Shown here piece by piece: positions 54,080 through 64,000 of a DNA stretch of 64,000 nt; position 1 is the first letter of the stretch, and every line of letters starts with the position of its first letter. Source of the DNA: Phoronis australis (Eukaryota; Phoronida; Phoronidae); assembly GCA_002633005.1 (NCBI GenBank), contig NMRA01000166.1, forward strand, positions 619,595 through 683,594. The letters run 5' to 3'. Position numbers and translations under genes: made by a program. The notes beneath the pieces were generated by a model. It was not told where the DNA came from. It was given only the letters and a program-made list of their open reading frames with translations, and did no database searches.

Positions 54080-56719
54080 CATCCATCCATCCGTACATAC
54101 ATATATGAACACGTATAGGTCTATACACCCCTTCGTTAACGCAAACTTCATTAAAAACACGAATATCGAAAAGCTTGATATACACTCCCTCACAGTCTCT
54201 GTAAATAATTTGCTATCTTCCGGTGAGCAGGTATACAACAAATTTCCAGTAGACATTGCAAACAAACAAGCTAAAATGGAAGCTATATTTCGAGAGCACA
54301 AATGCCTCTTTACATAGTAAAAATGAACATGGTGTAAGCGAAACAGAGAAATAAAAACTGTGACAGCATGGTAGAGTTCAGTAGCTGTCTCGCTGCTAAA
54401 AATCTAACCAAAATCAGGTGCCCTTGTTCAAAACACACGGCAATATATCGAGTAGTCTTTTTTGAAGTAGTTCCTGACGAGGTCCAAGTGTTATTGAACT
54501 CTACCCAGGTAGAAGGGCATACAACTGGAAGCGAATAGAGCCAGAATGCGGGAAATCCCCGGGAGCTCCTCATTCAGCACAGGTTTTTCATGACTGGTTA
54601 ACATTGACTGCAAAATCTTTATCCAAAATGTTCCATTTGTGCATAGCAAAAAGCAGTGCTGTATATTGTATCTTTCCATGTTGATATAATATATAGACCG
54701 GCAGCACAGAGCACTAAGCATAGATGAAAGAGGTACCAACATCTGACCATAGGAGCACTTAGAGTCCACCTCAGTATGTACAGAAACTTATTTACGCCCT
54801 TGTCTACACTCTGGGTGTGACCCCTGGGTACCTTACAGGGGGGAAATATGAACTAGATGAAATATTCGATGTACCGGCCAAAACTGTCCTAAAACGAGCA
54901 ATAGTACAACACTGAACTACGAATGACCCATGGCAGACAAATTGCACTTTAGAAAGGGTCCGCCATAAACCAAAAGGGACCCCCAAAATTGAGGTAGCTC
55001 ATACATTTGAGGTACCACAAAAATTCTATTCCATATGATTCAGTACATGCCACTGACCACTAAATGGCCTATGACAGAAAAAATACACTCTAGACTGTAC
55101 TCACCAGAAACCCCCAAAATCTCAACAAAGGTATGCCACTGAACATTTGGCCTAGATTATATATTCGAGATACCGGTAAAAATAATTAAAATGAATGATA
55201 GTGTCTCACTGAACACCGAATAACCCATGAAAAACAAACTACAATCTGGAAAGGGTCCGGCAGTTACTGCACATTTACTGTTCGAGTATAGATACTTACA
55301 GATCCCTTGTCTTGTTTAAATATCCGAATTCCTCTGCCATCACGTCCCAGAAAGTAACATTCCCATCCTTATTCAGGTCAGATTGTTTCAAATACTCCTA
55401 CAATGATATGTTTCGAGATTCACAGGTAGGCATCAAATTCAGGTGCACTAATCTGATACAATTGCGCGCTAAGAGCTAAACCAGCAATTGCAATGTCAGA
55501 CGGGCTTTTTCCTACACCAGGCCAGTCCATTTCTGTATTGAATAAGTCACAAATTTTCTCTAGTGTCGAATTCATACTTTGGGGCCCGAACACTATGAAA
55601 GTGGAGAATAAATCGTAAACGTGTGTGTGTGATTGGTAGATTTAATTTTCTTCGGTAGATATATTACCTAAAACCTGTTGATCACTGCGACTTCCAAAAC
55701 TTTTGTTTTCTTCAACTTACATGTAAAGAAATCACAAGAAATTTTAAGCAAGAAACGTGTTTTCTCGTAATTTAACTCAAAGATCACAACCATGAGTTTT
55801 TGCAATCAATGAGGGTGATACAATTATACGCAGTTTGTACAGTCAACCGAATGGCTTTTAAGACGATCTCAAATGTGTGAGTACGCTGCTTTAAAAATCC
55901 GTTGTCGCCAAAGAAACATGCTTTTTATTTAGACTGCATAACGTTATAAAATTAAACTTGTTTCTTACTTAGACGAAAAATGGTGTCTGAACTTAAAAGA
56001 ACTAACAGTTTCTTTATCGTTTGAGATCATGCTCGGCGCATGACGTGACCCGACGGGACAAGCCAGCTTGTTGAGCTACCAATAACAAAAAGTATGGACT
56101 AATGTCACAGTTGGTAGTGATGCTAATCAAAAATTGCATTTAAAGTACATGTAGTCTCTTTTGCATTATCAAGGTTCGCTATAGAATCATAAACATGATT
56201 TTTCAGAAGTTTCACTTTGTCAAAACAATCTGTGCTCTGGCTACAACATAACAAAAATACCAAAATGAAATTTCATACGTTGAAGCTCTTAAAGTAGTCA
56301 CGTGCAAACACATTTTATAACAGAAAAGTTGCACTTGGAAAAAACATTTTCAAAATCTGCTATTTTCGACAAATTCCACAAATTTTGCTGGCATGGTGAT
56401 ATTTTGTAACACGAGATGATGATAGCCTTCGGAGTAAAATGTATAATTATATTTAGTAGTAAAAACTGCCATGAAAAGACTGTATCGGTAAATCTCATTA
56501 ACACATGTACACCGTAGATCTATGTTAGAGCCATCTTTCTGAACACGTGTAACAGTAGCCGTACTTTGTACAAAGGACGCAAAACATTCCGTTTTTAACC
56601 CTTACCTTAGTTTCATTAACTGCCAACGCATCTGACATGTTTTTCACCAGGTCTGATACAGTAATAAGTCCGTCCTTATTGGAATCGAGCAATCCAAAGT
56701 ACGCTCTCACAAGTGATTT
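53346..56719 (-). CDS. EF-hand calcium-binding protein, last three exons (5' part not found)
   Basis: Exons in order on the minus strand: 56719-56606 (acceptor CCTTTCACAG, donor GTAAGG), 55397-55300 (acceptor CATTGTAG, donor GTAAGT) and 53544-53346 (acceptor CTCTTTTGCAG, TAA stop). Phases join exactly. The exons encode three EF-hand loops: DSNKDGLITVSD, DLNKDGNVTFWD and DGNMDYVLDIKE. The first two end in Asp rather than Glu at position 12; the third has Tyr in place of the near-invariant Gly at position 6, so its affinity may be low. The C-terminal helices end FVGKNAYKK. The layout suggests a small cytosolic calcium sensor or buffer such as a sarcoplasmic calcium-binding protein or calexcitin-like protein; this is not proven. 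A 34-base segment at about 57451-57418 with good splice borders is a possible upstream exon. Confidence 0.8.
53705..53820 (+). mobile_element. MITE-like repeat in the EF-hand intron
   Basis: Same pattern as 24205 and 63895: GAAGGTAAATATTATTGGGG, ACCAATTCGTCTTCGCC, CCCCAACCCCCCTCCC, TTCCTAATGCCACTAC. It retains the right end GCCACTAC. Confidence 0.6.
54001..54106. repeat. (CATA)n microsatellite
   Basis: About 20 CATA units with CACA and CATC interruptions, in the EF-hand intron. It gives chance frames rich in Thr/His/Ile or Cys/Met/Tyr/Val. Confidence 0.95.
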
Positions 56720-57045
56720 CTGTGAAAGGAAAATAATGTGATGTTAAGTACATTCCCTCTACACCACGAGATTGCATGGTAGGAATTACGTAATCAATTT
56801 GGGACGAGCTGGAAAAAGTCCGGAGCTCAGTAAAAAATCGAGATTAAGACAGGCTTAGTAGCACTAGGTATTGTAGTTTTTCTTTTCGAAGGCTTTTATC
56901 TGCAGCACTGCTGTCGTCTTTCAAATCTATTACGGAACGGTGACCTCTGTAACAGCGCCACCTACGCGGTAACCTTTCCTAGCACTGGGAAAGCGTGTAT
57001 GTGGAACGCTTGCTGGCTCGTAAACAGATTGACGTACAGACCTAA

Positions 57046-57048
<3 letters not shown>

Positions 57049-57101
<53 letters not shown>
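57049..57101. repeat. (TG)n microsatellite
   Basis: About 26 uninterrupted TG units. Confidence 0.97.
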
Positions 57102-57102
<1 letters not shown>

Positions 57103-58169
57103 GCGTATGTTTTGCGCGTCCGTGTGCGTGTATCATATTTTGCATTGCTTGACGCAAGACTGGGTGCTATAACTGTTTTTGTATGTGCGTGCCATTTGGC
57201 AAAAATTGGACTTTGAACAACAAGAAAGCTGTGCCTATAAGTTAAAGCATCCTGTCAGAAAAACAGATAATTTAAATGAAGCACAGCCTTGGAAAACCCT
57301 TCAGATTTTAGAATACCACTAAAGGTGCACAAAGACTGGTATAAACATGTGAATGATTTACTCTACAAAACCAAAAGAAATACTTGAGTGTTTAAAGCAC
57401 GACCATACACATACTTACCCAAGTTTGACACTTTATGCCACAGTTTGCACTCCTGAAATGATGCAAATAACTGAATTGTTTATTTTATACATGACAGAAT
57501 CTTTAGAATCCGCAAAAGAAACGCGTCTGAAATACAGAAAGTAGAGCAATGTTGCATTATTTTCCAGGGGGAATGTTGTTTCTACTAGAATTGAAATTTT
57601 TAGCCATATGACTACAACCCTAAACAACTCAGGTTAATCTTTTTTCATCAAATGTCGCAAAATTTTCAGAACAAACACCACCCCCCGCTGATGAAATGCT
57701 TTACTTTTTCTTTCATCTTATATACAGAATCGAATTTTATTCAGATATTTCACAGCACTACTCCGAACTTGTTCGACTTCCAGAGTGTTTTCTCAAATGC
57801 CATTGTCTGAATCTCTCTGAAACCTTTTCCCCAGTACTGCCCAACGAACAATTATTTAGTTATCCTTTACACTGGTTAAGAAGTAACTGATCTCACGTCT
57901 CATCACTTATTTAATTTACTCCAACATCGACGAAAATTTGATTAGTGGCCACAAAAACTGATTACACCATATAGAATGATGTCCTACATTTGACAAATGA
58001 ATGTTTGTTCAAATACTGATTGTAAAGGAAAGAGATTACAGTGGGTCAACATTACATACAATGACACAGTGAATAATGTTTATGTAACTGGAAAAGCTTC
58101 TGTCAGAATAAATATTGATTGTGTAATTAGTAGAGTTGGTTCCATTTAAGTTGCCCAAATTTTCTGCAT
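57102..58169. other. Gene-free stretch (possible EF-hand 5' exon inside)
   Basis: Except for the 34-base minus-strand candidate exon at about 57451-57418 (acceptor CATTTCAG, donor GTAAGT), no coding sequence is seen. Confidence 0.35.
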
Positions 58170-58250
58170 ACCGTATTCGCCTTGATAAGCACCCATGCCC
58201 CTGTAAGCGCCCCCCACGCGTTTTCAGACTTCACTAAAATAAGCGCTCAG
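58170..58250 (+). repeat. Transposon end with ACCGTATTCGCC and ATAAGCGC
   Basis: Begins TACCGTATTCGCCTTGATAA and continues with AAGCGCCCCCC and AAATAAGCGCTCAGCCCC. It is related in style to 34996-35100. Confidence 0.45.
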
Positions 58251-58317
58251 CCCCTGAACGTGTACAAGCGAAAAATGCCTTACCTACAGTTCTAAAATTC
58301 TACAGTAACGTCTTCAA

Positions 58318-58626
58318 TTAATCGACAAAATCCGACAGTCCTGAAAAAATAGTTGTGCGTGGTATACACTTCAAACTTTCGCCGTGCTTCAAAAACAACG
58401 CAAAAGTTTTGCTGATCTTGCGAGTAACGTGTCCCACCATGGTCTGGCCTTTCAGAAAAGACGCAGCATACTTGTCAACGGGGTTGTATTGTAACTTTTC
58501 CGTACAGATGTTCTCCCTCAGCAGTAATCTACATTTCTTTGTACGCGCGAAAACTTCGAATTGAAGACTAATAAAAACTTGACCAGTGTTAAAAGCACGT
58601 GGCCAGGACGCGTGCGCTGCATACAC
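58318..58626 (-). pseudogene. HIRAN-like repeat-borne fragment
   Basis: The minus-strand frame of about 100 codons includes LRENICTEKLQYNPVDKYAA, then FLKGQTMVGHVTRKIS, FALFLKHG and ESLKCIP. The order N-P-x-D-x-Y-A, VGHVxRxIS, LFLxxGG, I/L-x-C is that of a multi-copy family in invertebrate genomes with a HIRAN-like fold. The fragment ends in a normal stop and has no obvious partner domain. It is probably transposon-derived; identification is from the motif pattern. Confidence 0.45.
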
Positions 58627-59429
58627 GTATACCCAATGAGATGAATATAGCTATGTATATAGCTCATTGCGTATACCTGTCATTAGTCGGGAACTATCCA
58701 TTCATGAAACGTAGCATAGCATCGGCAAGAAATAAATATTGCCACTAATTTCCGAGATTTTCCAGTACCGTAAAAAACGTTTACGTTATTTTTAAAAAGA
58801 ATTTTTTGATTAATCATTATTGGTGTTTTTAAAGTCAAAATGACCCACTGATAGTGAAGACTTCCGCACCCTTACACCCCGAAACTCCCGTTAAATATCT
58901 GTTAGACTATCACGCATCTAGTCACCCGGCGACTCAATCAGATTTAATATCGGCCTTACTGAGACAATTCTCGGATGTTTTTAGCAAGTGAGACCAGCAA
59001 GTGTAAAGTAAAATACGTTCTGCTTTACTGCTTGAGTTAATTTTTTTAGTTATAATGCACACCTAGATCGTTACATGTTTACGTTGGCGAATGGACTTTG
59101 ATGACACGCACGCGCTCGCTCACTCACACACGCAGACAAACTTAAGGGGGATTTCAGGTAATTTGATAAGTCGAAACTGTATTTATATTCAAGAATTCAA
59201 CTTGCACTATCGAAAATCGCGAGGCATTGGGATTTCAGCATAATTTTTTGAAAAATGATCGTAATTTAACAACGAAGCTTGATAGCAATGCACCAAACTT
59301 TTGTAGAAAGTCTGTCATAGGTTACAGATATGCCAGAGAGTCTAAATTTTATGAATCCTAGCTTCCGATTTCACCCGTTTCAGAGATCGATTTTCAATCG
59401 GTTTAGTCCTGGGCGAATACGGTATGCAC
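58627..59429. other. Gene-free stretch
   Basis: No gene recognised. Confidence 0.35.
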
Positions 59430-59690
59430 TTTTAAAACCATGGGATCAAACTTGTTTACATGTACTTTTGATATCAACATGTATGTCAGATGTTGTTTAC
59501 GTCTTTGTTTCTGGATGCACTGTGAAGATTCTAGAATTTTCTGAGATCAGAACGTAAAAGCCAATGATATGATCATGTGATTTTTATTAGCCAATCGTTA
59601 GGTATGTACATTATAATAATTTGGGCAGAAGTCTGGAAATAGTCAGATGGAATTTGGTAGTTGAAACTGGACTTGCTACAGTGTAGCGCC
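59430..59690 (+). repeat. Dispersed repeat (partner at 48130-48425)
   Basis: Shares CATGGGATCAAAC, GATTCTAGAA, AGCCAATGATATGATCATGT and TTTTTATTAGCCAATCG with 48130-48425, same orientation. An N occurs nearby at 59774. Confidence 0.65.
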
Positions 59691-60190
59691 TACTGAAGAA
59701 ATAATACAACAGAGCCATCTCGTGGAAGATTCTAAAGAGGATCTTGACAAGGGCAAGCTAGGGTTAGGGGGGGNCAATTTTGGGTTGTTTGAAGGCTACT
59801 TGAAATCGCAGCCAATTTCTCAGTCGATACCCAGCAATGCACAATTGCAACCGGGGGCCGCCATCTTGAAGAAGATTGCAGCTACAGCCGAGAAAGTGGC
59901 CCTTTTTTATTTTCAACATAATAAGTTAATTTAATGGTTCTCTCTCCACCCACGCACAATAACAAAGTATAGCAACCGTTAACCAAACCCACAGTCAAGT
60001 TCTGACATACTGTGGTTGTTTAATTGCGCTCTTTTTAAGTCGACAGGTGATTGTCAAAAGCTTGAAAACTGTTAACTGTTCTTGAAGTCATGGGACGCGC
60101 TCGGGAAAAGTCCAACGGCCACTGTCATACTTACCAAACATTAAGTACGAAACTTCATTTACCATGACGTATAAAAGTTGGAATAAGTAC

Positions 60191-60757
60191 TTACGAGTTC
60201 TTTAGTGCAGTCAATATTGTATCCACGGTCTCTTTGGTTTGCATCGTTCCATTGGGTTTACAAGCCTTCCTTTTAACAATTGGCTGTGCTCTTCTTACCA
60301 CCGTGGCATTGTCGAGCTGCGCTGCTCTTTTATCCACCGTTTCAGACATGATAGTCGGCATTGCTCTTCTGACCAATGAGGCATTGGCTAAGTGCGCTTC
60401 TCTTTTATCAACCGTTTCAGGCATGATAGACGGGATTGCTCTTCTTACCACCGTGGCATTGTCGAGCTGCGCTGCTCTTTTATTCACCGTTTCAGACATG
60501 ATAGTCGGCATTGCTCTTCTGACCAACGAGGCATTGGCTAAGTGCGCTTCTCTTTTATCCACCGTTTCAGGCATGATAGACGGGATTGCTCTTCTTACCA
60601 CCGTGGCATTGTCGAGCTGCGCTGCTCTTTTATCCACCGTTTCAGACATGATAGTCGGAATTGCTCGTCTGACCAACCAGGGTGGTGCTCCTCTGTTAAG
60701 GGATGCTGTGGAACAGACGGCCAAAACAAAGGGAAAGATGACCAGCAAGACTTTCAT
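60191..60757 (-). CDS. Secreted repeat precursor of multiple small peptides (neuropeptide-like)
   Basis: 188 residues. ATG at 60757 follows an intron acceptor (CTATCCACAG at 60767), so a 5' UTR exon probably lies upstream. Residues 1-18 are a signal peptide (MKVLLVIFPFVLAVCSTA). Residues 32-156 are five 25-residue units (75 bp each, 60664-60290), each a peptide A(I/M)P(T/S)IM(S/P)ETV(D/N) closed by KR, then AAQLDNATVV or EAHLANASLV closed by RR. Units alternate type 1/2/1/2/1. KR and RR are proprotein convertase sites, so five copies of one decapeptide family and five spacer peptides would be released. No Gly precedes the cuts, so there is no C-terminal amidation. Spacers carry N-glycosylation sequons. 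A 25-residue tail with one Cys follows KR at 162-163. The frame ends at TAA inside CTC|GTAAGT, a perfect donor, so the true C-terminus may lie in another exon. It is a peptide hormone or neuropeptide precursor by architecture; I know no matching family. Confidence 0.75.
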   Translation of the reverse strand: MKVLLVIFPFVLAVCSTASLNRGAPPWLVRRAIPTIMSETVDKRAAQLDNATVVRRAIPSIMPETVDKREAHLANASLVRRAMPTIMSETVNKRAAQLDNATVVRRAIPSIMPETVDKREAHLANASLVRRAMPTIMSETVDKRAAQLDNATVVRRAQPIVKRKACKPNGTMQTKETVDTILTALKNS

Positions 60758-60949
60758 TTTCGTGACCTGTGGATAGAAATTATGACTGTACGTACACGAT
60801 ATTCTAGTCCGGGTGTGAATTACCTGACTAGATACCCTATATATATAAAAATTTATGGTGATTTAATCGGCGACAGTGAAGCATGGGTAAAACGCGCACA
60901 GTTGAACTGAATTAGCAAATTCATCTCTGACAATATTTCAACAGTTGTT

Positions 60950-61970
60950 CCGAGCGAATGTGTTTTTCTTGGATTGTTCTGAAACCCCCTCGACCCTCAC
61001 ACCCTTTGACCCTCGACCCCCTCTACCCACAACCTCCTCGACCCACGACCCTCTACTCACGACCCACGACCCAAAGCCTCCTCGACTCAGTCTAGACACA
61101 AGCTCTACTCCATCTGAGCATAGAACACTCAAGCGCTGACTTGTGAGACCAATAATTTGGGCCGTGACCTCGGCTAGCTTTTCCCTGTTTTTGCAATTAA
61201 AGCAGTTGGTTCGGCAAGTTTGAAAGTCAAAAGACATACCAACCTTACAAATGTCGTTCTCGGCAGATTATAATCGTCTCGTTTGCTCTTCAGTGAATTG
61301 TATAGTGCGAGGAAACGACAAAACTGTAATTTCACCAGTAAATACAGTTTGAAAAAACAAAACGTTAACTAAAAAGTTTTCAACGTGATATGGAGTATAT
61401 TGTGAAGGAGTACACAAAATAAAGCAAATAATAAAAATCGGAAATTCTGTACATTCAGGTTATTGTACTCGCTCCCTAAGTTTATTAGAATAGGGCCATT
61501 GATAGCCGCTCAAGAAACTATTTCCGTGACAACGATAGCACGCTCACAATGCGCTATTCAAGACCACCTGCGTTCTCACGCCACTTTCTGTTTTTACTCA
61601 CCAGCCTCCCGTTCAGTAACGCTAGGACCTCGCTAAAAAACAAGACTTCGCGAGATTACGTGAGATATTGCCGTGTATTTTAAATGGGAACACGTGACCT
61701 TGACTAGACTTTAGCTAGATCCTAGCGTAGGTCCTAGCGTCTACTGAACGCACGCCAGATTTCACTGAGCCAGAGCAGACTCGCGTGTAGGTATGTTTTA
61801 TGAGAAAGTCGCGCAGCGACGTAATAAGATCGTGACATATGTAAAAAGCCCACAGATACCTCTATTTCCTCAGGTCGTGGGTCGAGGGGGTCGTGGGTCG
61901 ATTGGGTTGTGGGTCGAGAAGTGTGGAGTTCGATGGATTTTCAGAACAATCCGCTTTTGCTTTTGTGTTC
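60950..61970. mobile_element. Putative foldback element with CGACCC-rich ends
   Basis: The left segment 60950-61088 (GGATTGTTCTGAAACCCCCT, then CGACC repeats with CACGACCCACGACC) and the right segment 61873-61970 (GGTCGTGGGTCGAGG repeats, then TTTTCAGAACAATCC) are in inverted orientation. The simple CGACCCAC repeat explains part of the match, but TTCAGAACAATCC lies outside it. The 780 bp interior has no gene. Boundaries are approximate. Confidence 0.5.
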
Positions 61971-62019
61971 AAAACATCGGCGAGGCCAATTACCCTCGAC
62001 TTCCTAACTGCTGAACCAC

Positions 62020-62764
62020 ATGACCTTCAGGTATCGCGTTACTAGTAAGCTTAGCTCCACTTACTGCAAATCATATTTTTCACAATAAAAATTAAACAAG
62101 CTCTCTTTGCCAGCACGTACATTTATAGTTCACGTATGATGCCCAACACCTTAGTACTCGAGTGATTGTTACCCCCCACCCACCCCCCACCCCCATAAAA
62201 CTGCATGAGGTAGCAGTTACAACTATCAAGTTATCGGGTTTCCAAAGCAAATTCGCACATTTAGAAAAGCGAGGTTTGTATTATTATATGCCATCAACTG
62301 AACAAGATCATTAACATAATAATTTGTCGGCCAGTTTTTTAATTTTGATATTTTGTATTTTTGTCTTTGTCTAGTACAAATCAAAATATGTTGGGGTCAC
62401 CAAATTCTAATTTGTTGCCCATCGTGTTTCATCAATTATATGAATTGCATCGTTCACACAAACTACGCTCCCCGCTCCACTACAGACCTTCGTTGCACCC
62501 GTTTTGGCACTGCCTTGGTCCCACGTAGGGTACAGGCCCTCTATTTAGATGCGTGCTGTTCTATATTTTTCTCGCGTGTCGTTTTTCGCGGACTCGGAGG
62601 AAGGGTGGCCAGTTTCGTACTGGCCTTGGTGACGTCAGTCCGTCGACTTAATTTTACTCCCTCCGGCTTCCGTCGCGTACATACTTCCTCGGGTCTGTCG
62701 CCGCCAAAATTAATGATGTCATTAAGGACTAAAATTATCCTTAGTAAACGTACTTATTTACCGA
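62020..62764. other. Gene-free stretch
   Basis: A 231-codon + strand frame (62353-63048) runs into the dispersed repeat at 62765. It lacks a domain and its repeat part is not open in the sister copy at 14732, so I do not call it a gene. A C-run CCCCCCACCCACCCC-like stretch occurs near 62173. Confidence 0.4.
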
Positions 62765-63010
62765 TGTTGGAAAAATTGGCATTCTACTGTTATTTTGCTG
62801 CCAAAATTGTGGTGGGCTCTTTTGGGTCGGCTTTCGGTGCCATTGCGTCACCTGTTTACCCATTTCCCCGATTCTTCAATCAACTGATCATCTCTTCCAC
62901 GAGATTGTGTACATGTCATAACAATCGGAACTGGTTACATTCGTTTCAAGTTTTCAGTATTTTGATACCAGCACATTCGATTTCAGGACAAATTTTGCTG
63001 CTACGAAGCT
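62765..63010 (+). repeat. Dispersed repeat (partner at 14732-14990)
   Basis: Same blocks as 14732-14990 in the same order: TTGGAAAAATTGGCATTCTA, TATTTTGCTGCCAAAATTGT, TCGGCTTTCGGTGCC, TCTTCCACGAGATTG, AGTATTTTGATACC. Confidence 0.6.
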
Positions 63011-63892
63011 GTCATCATCTCCCGAGAGATCATTTGCAAACTCTTTAGTATGAGCGGCGTTCGGGTGTCATAAAACGACAACAGACTTTTCTTTGCTAGA
63101 AAAGGGGAAGAATTACGCAAAGGTGATGTTTATTACATTTTTTCACTACAACGGCTGTAACCGACAAGATGAGTGCTGATTAGTTCCCAGATTAAGCATG
63201 CACCCTCGCAGGTCATTAGATATACAGTGTTGATAGCCACGACGAGCTACCTGGGTTGTGTGAAATTTTGGTGTCTAACGGAGCTCAACACATAGCTACC
63301 TAGCTGTAAACTGACTAAAGCCTTAACTTATACAACTAGCTGGCTTTCTACCTTTGTATATACATTTATGATACAACTTTTGTAAATACAGTATGTACTT
63401 TGTTTGTAACAGACTATTTTGAAATGCTTCCTTAGTATGCACTTTAAAGAATAACCGATTATCGCACATCATGTTACGACAGGGTCAAATGTCCTGGAAA
63501 AAATCGTACTGCCTGAGGCTGAAAGAACCCGGCCTCAACCGCACATCCTGTCTAAATCTGAAGGAGTTGTGATTGAAGCTTTAAAATAAAACGGTCTCTT
63601 CAAGAAATGTTCCTGTCTTGCGATAAAAACTAATATTCACTTGGCATTTTCCATATACTACCTAACGTCTAGTATGAATATAAAGAATAGACAGTCACCG
63701 AACAGCGCCATACTTCTCAAACGCTTGCCAATTTCAGCATCACGATTACGCTACTGCGTTTCAATAGATAACCATTATATCACAATATGTTGTTGGCATT
63801 GTGAAATCAGTTTAGTTGATGGGAGATGTCTAAGACGGAAAGTTACTTCTTTCGTAAATTTGAAGTTGCCGTTTGAATTTAAGCCACACCTA
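63011..63892. other. Gene-free stretch
   Basis: No gene recognised. A 98-codon frame (63641-63937) runs into the MITE at 63895 and is not supported. Confidence 0.4.
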
Positions 63893-63894
63893 AT

Positions 63895-63987
63895 CAGGCG
63901 CGTAGGAAGGCAAAAATATTTGGAGGGAGGGGCATAAACCCATTAGACTTCGCCAAACTACCCGACCCTTTCCTAACGCCACTACAT
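63895..63987 (+). mobile_element. Short MITE (about 93 bp), third copy of the family
   Basis: The left end AGGCGCGTAGGAAGG and the reverse complement of the right end, TAGTGGCGTTAGGAAAGG, are imperfect terminal repeats. The core ACCCATTAGACTTCGCC matches 24205 and 53705. No target duplication could be assigned. Confidence 0.55.
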
Positions 63988-64000
63988 GCTCGCAGATTTT

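Noticed and set aside
53824-54301. Cys/Met/Tyr/Val-rich and His/Thr/Ile-rich frames
   Set aside because: They are products of the CATA microsatellite.
56930-57157. Frame with a poly His-Thr run
   Set aside because: It is the TG microsatellite read in one frame.
60234-60776. 180-codon + strand frame opposite the peptide gene
   Set aside because: It is the complement of the 75 bp repeats. The minus strand has the signal peptide, the dibasic sites and the splice acceptor; this strand has none.
60938-61237. 99-codon minus-strand Gly/Arg/Val-rich frame
   Set aside because: It derives from the CGACCCAC simple repeat and has no domain.
62353-63048. 231-codon + strand frame
   Set aside because: Its second half is a dispersed repeat that is not open in the copy at 14732; no domain is seen.

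Overview
The window is nuclear DNA from an invertebrate animal, probably marine. Genes are split by long GT-AG introns, the sequence is AT-rich, and the spaces are packed with decayed transposons: non-LTR retrotransposons with RNase H, a Penelope-like fragment, hAT-like and Harbinger-like MITEs, long inverted repeats, and a tRNA-derived SINE. Two N characters (6390 and 59774) show a draft assembly. The phylum cannot be fixed from this sequence. There is no prokaryotic gene layout and no CRISPR array.

Five protein genes can be supported. (1) SAP18, + strand, three exons at 7371-18306, complete at 153 codons; its 8.6 kb first intron holds a long inverted repeat, a piggyBac-like remnant and a broken LINE. 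(2) An SLC22-type organic ion transporter, + strand, nine exons at 25223-36644, about 562 codons with all exon phases agreeing; its introns hold MITEs, a CAC/CAT-rich simple repeat and an 80 bp tandem array. (3) A single-exon membrane protein with two sushi domains, + strand, 39128-40225. (4) The 3' part of an EF-hand protein gene, - strand, exons at 56719-56606, 55397-55300 and 53544-53346. (5) A secreted multi-copy peptide precursor, - strand, 60757-60191, with a signal peptide and five 25-residue repeats cut up by KR and RR sites. It resembles a neuropeptide or prohormone precursor, I do not recognise the peptides, and it is the most interesting item here.

Layout: 1-7 kb, repeats including a near-perfect 336 bp duplication; 7.4-18.3 kb, SAP18 and transposons in its introns; 18.3-25.2 kb, mostly repeats, with a SINE, a long inverted repeat and one possible minus-strand terminal exon; 25.2-36.6 kb, the transporter; 36.6-39.1 kb, a Penelope-derived inverted repeat with a hammerhead-like core; 39.1-40.2 kb, the sushi gene; 40.4-47 kb, a MITE, 318 bp repeats, a decayed PIN/FEN1-like transposon gene, a broken transmembrane gene with tyrosine repeats in its tail, and a minus-strand LINE; 47-53 kb, no clear gene, with a 430 bp tandem array; 53.3-56.7 kb, the EF-hand gene; 57-60 kb, repeats and a HIRAN-like fragment; 60.2-60.8 kb, the peptide precursor; 61-64 kb, repeats.

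The genes show no shared pathway, as expected for animal neighbours. The strongest genome-level theme is the number of long inverted repeats (9.7, 21.4, 38.0, 44.5 and 61 kb), each able to fold into a hairpin if transcribed.
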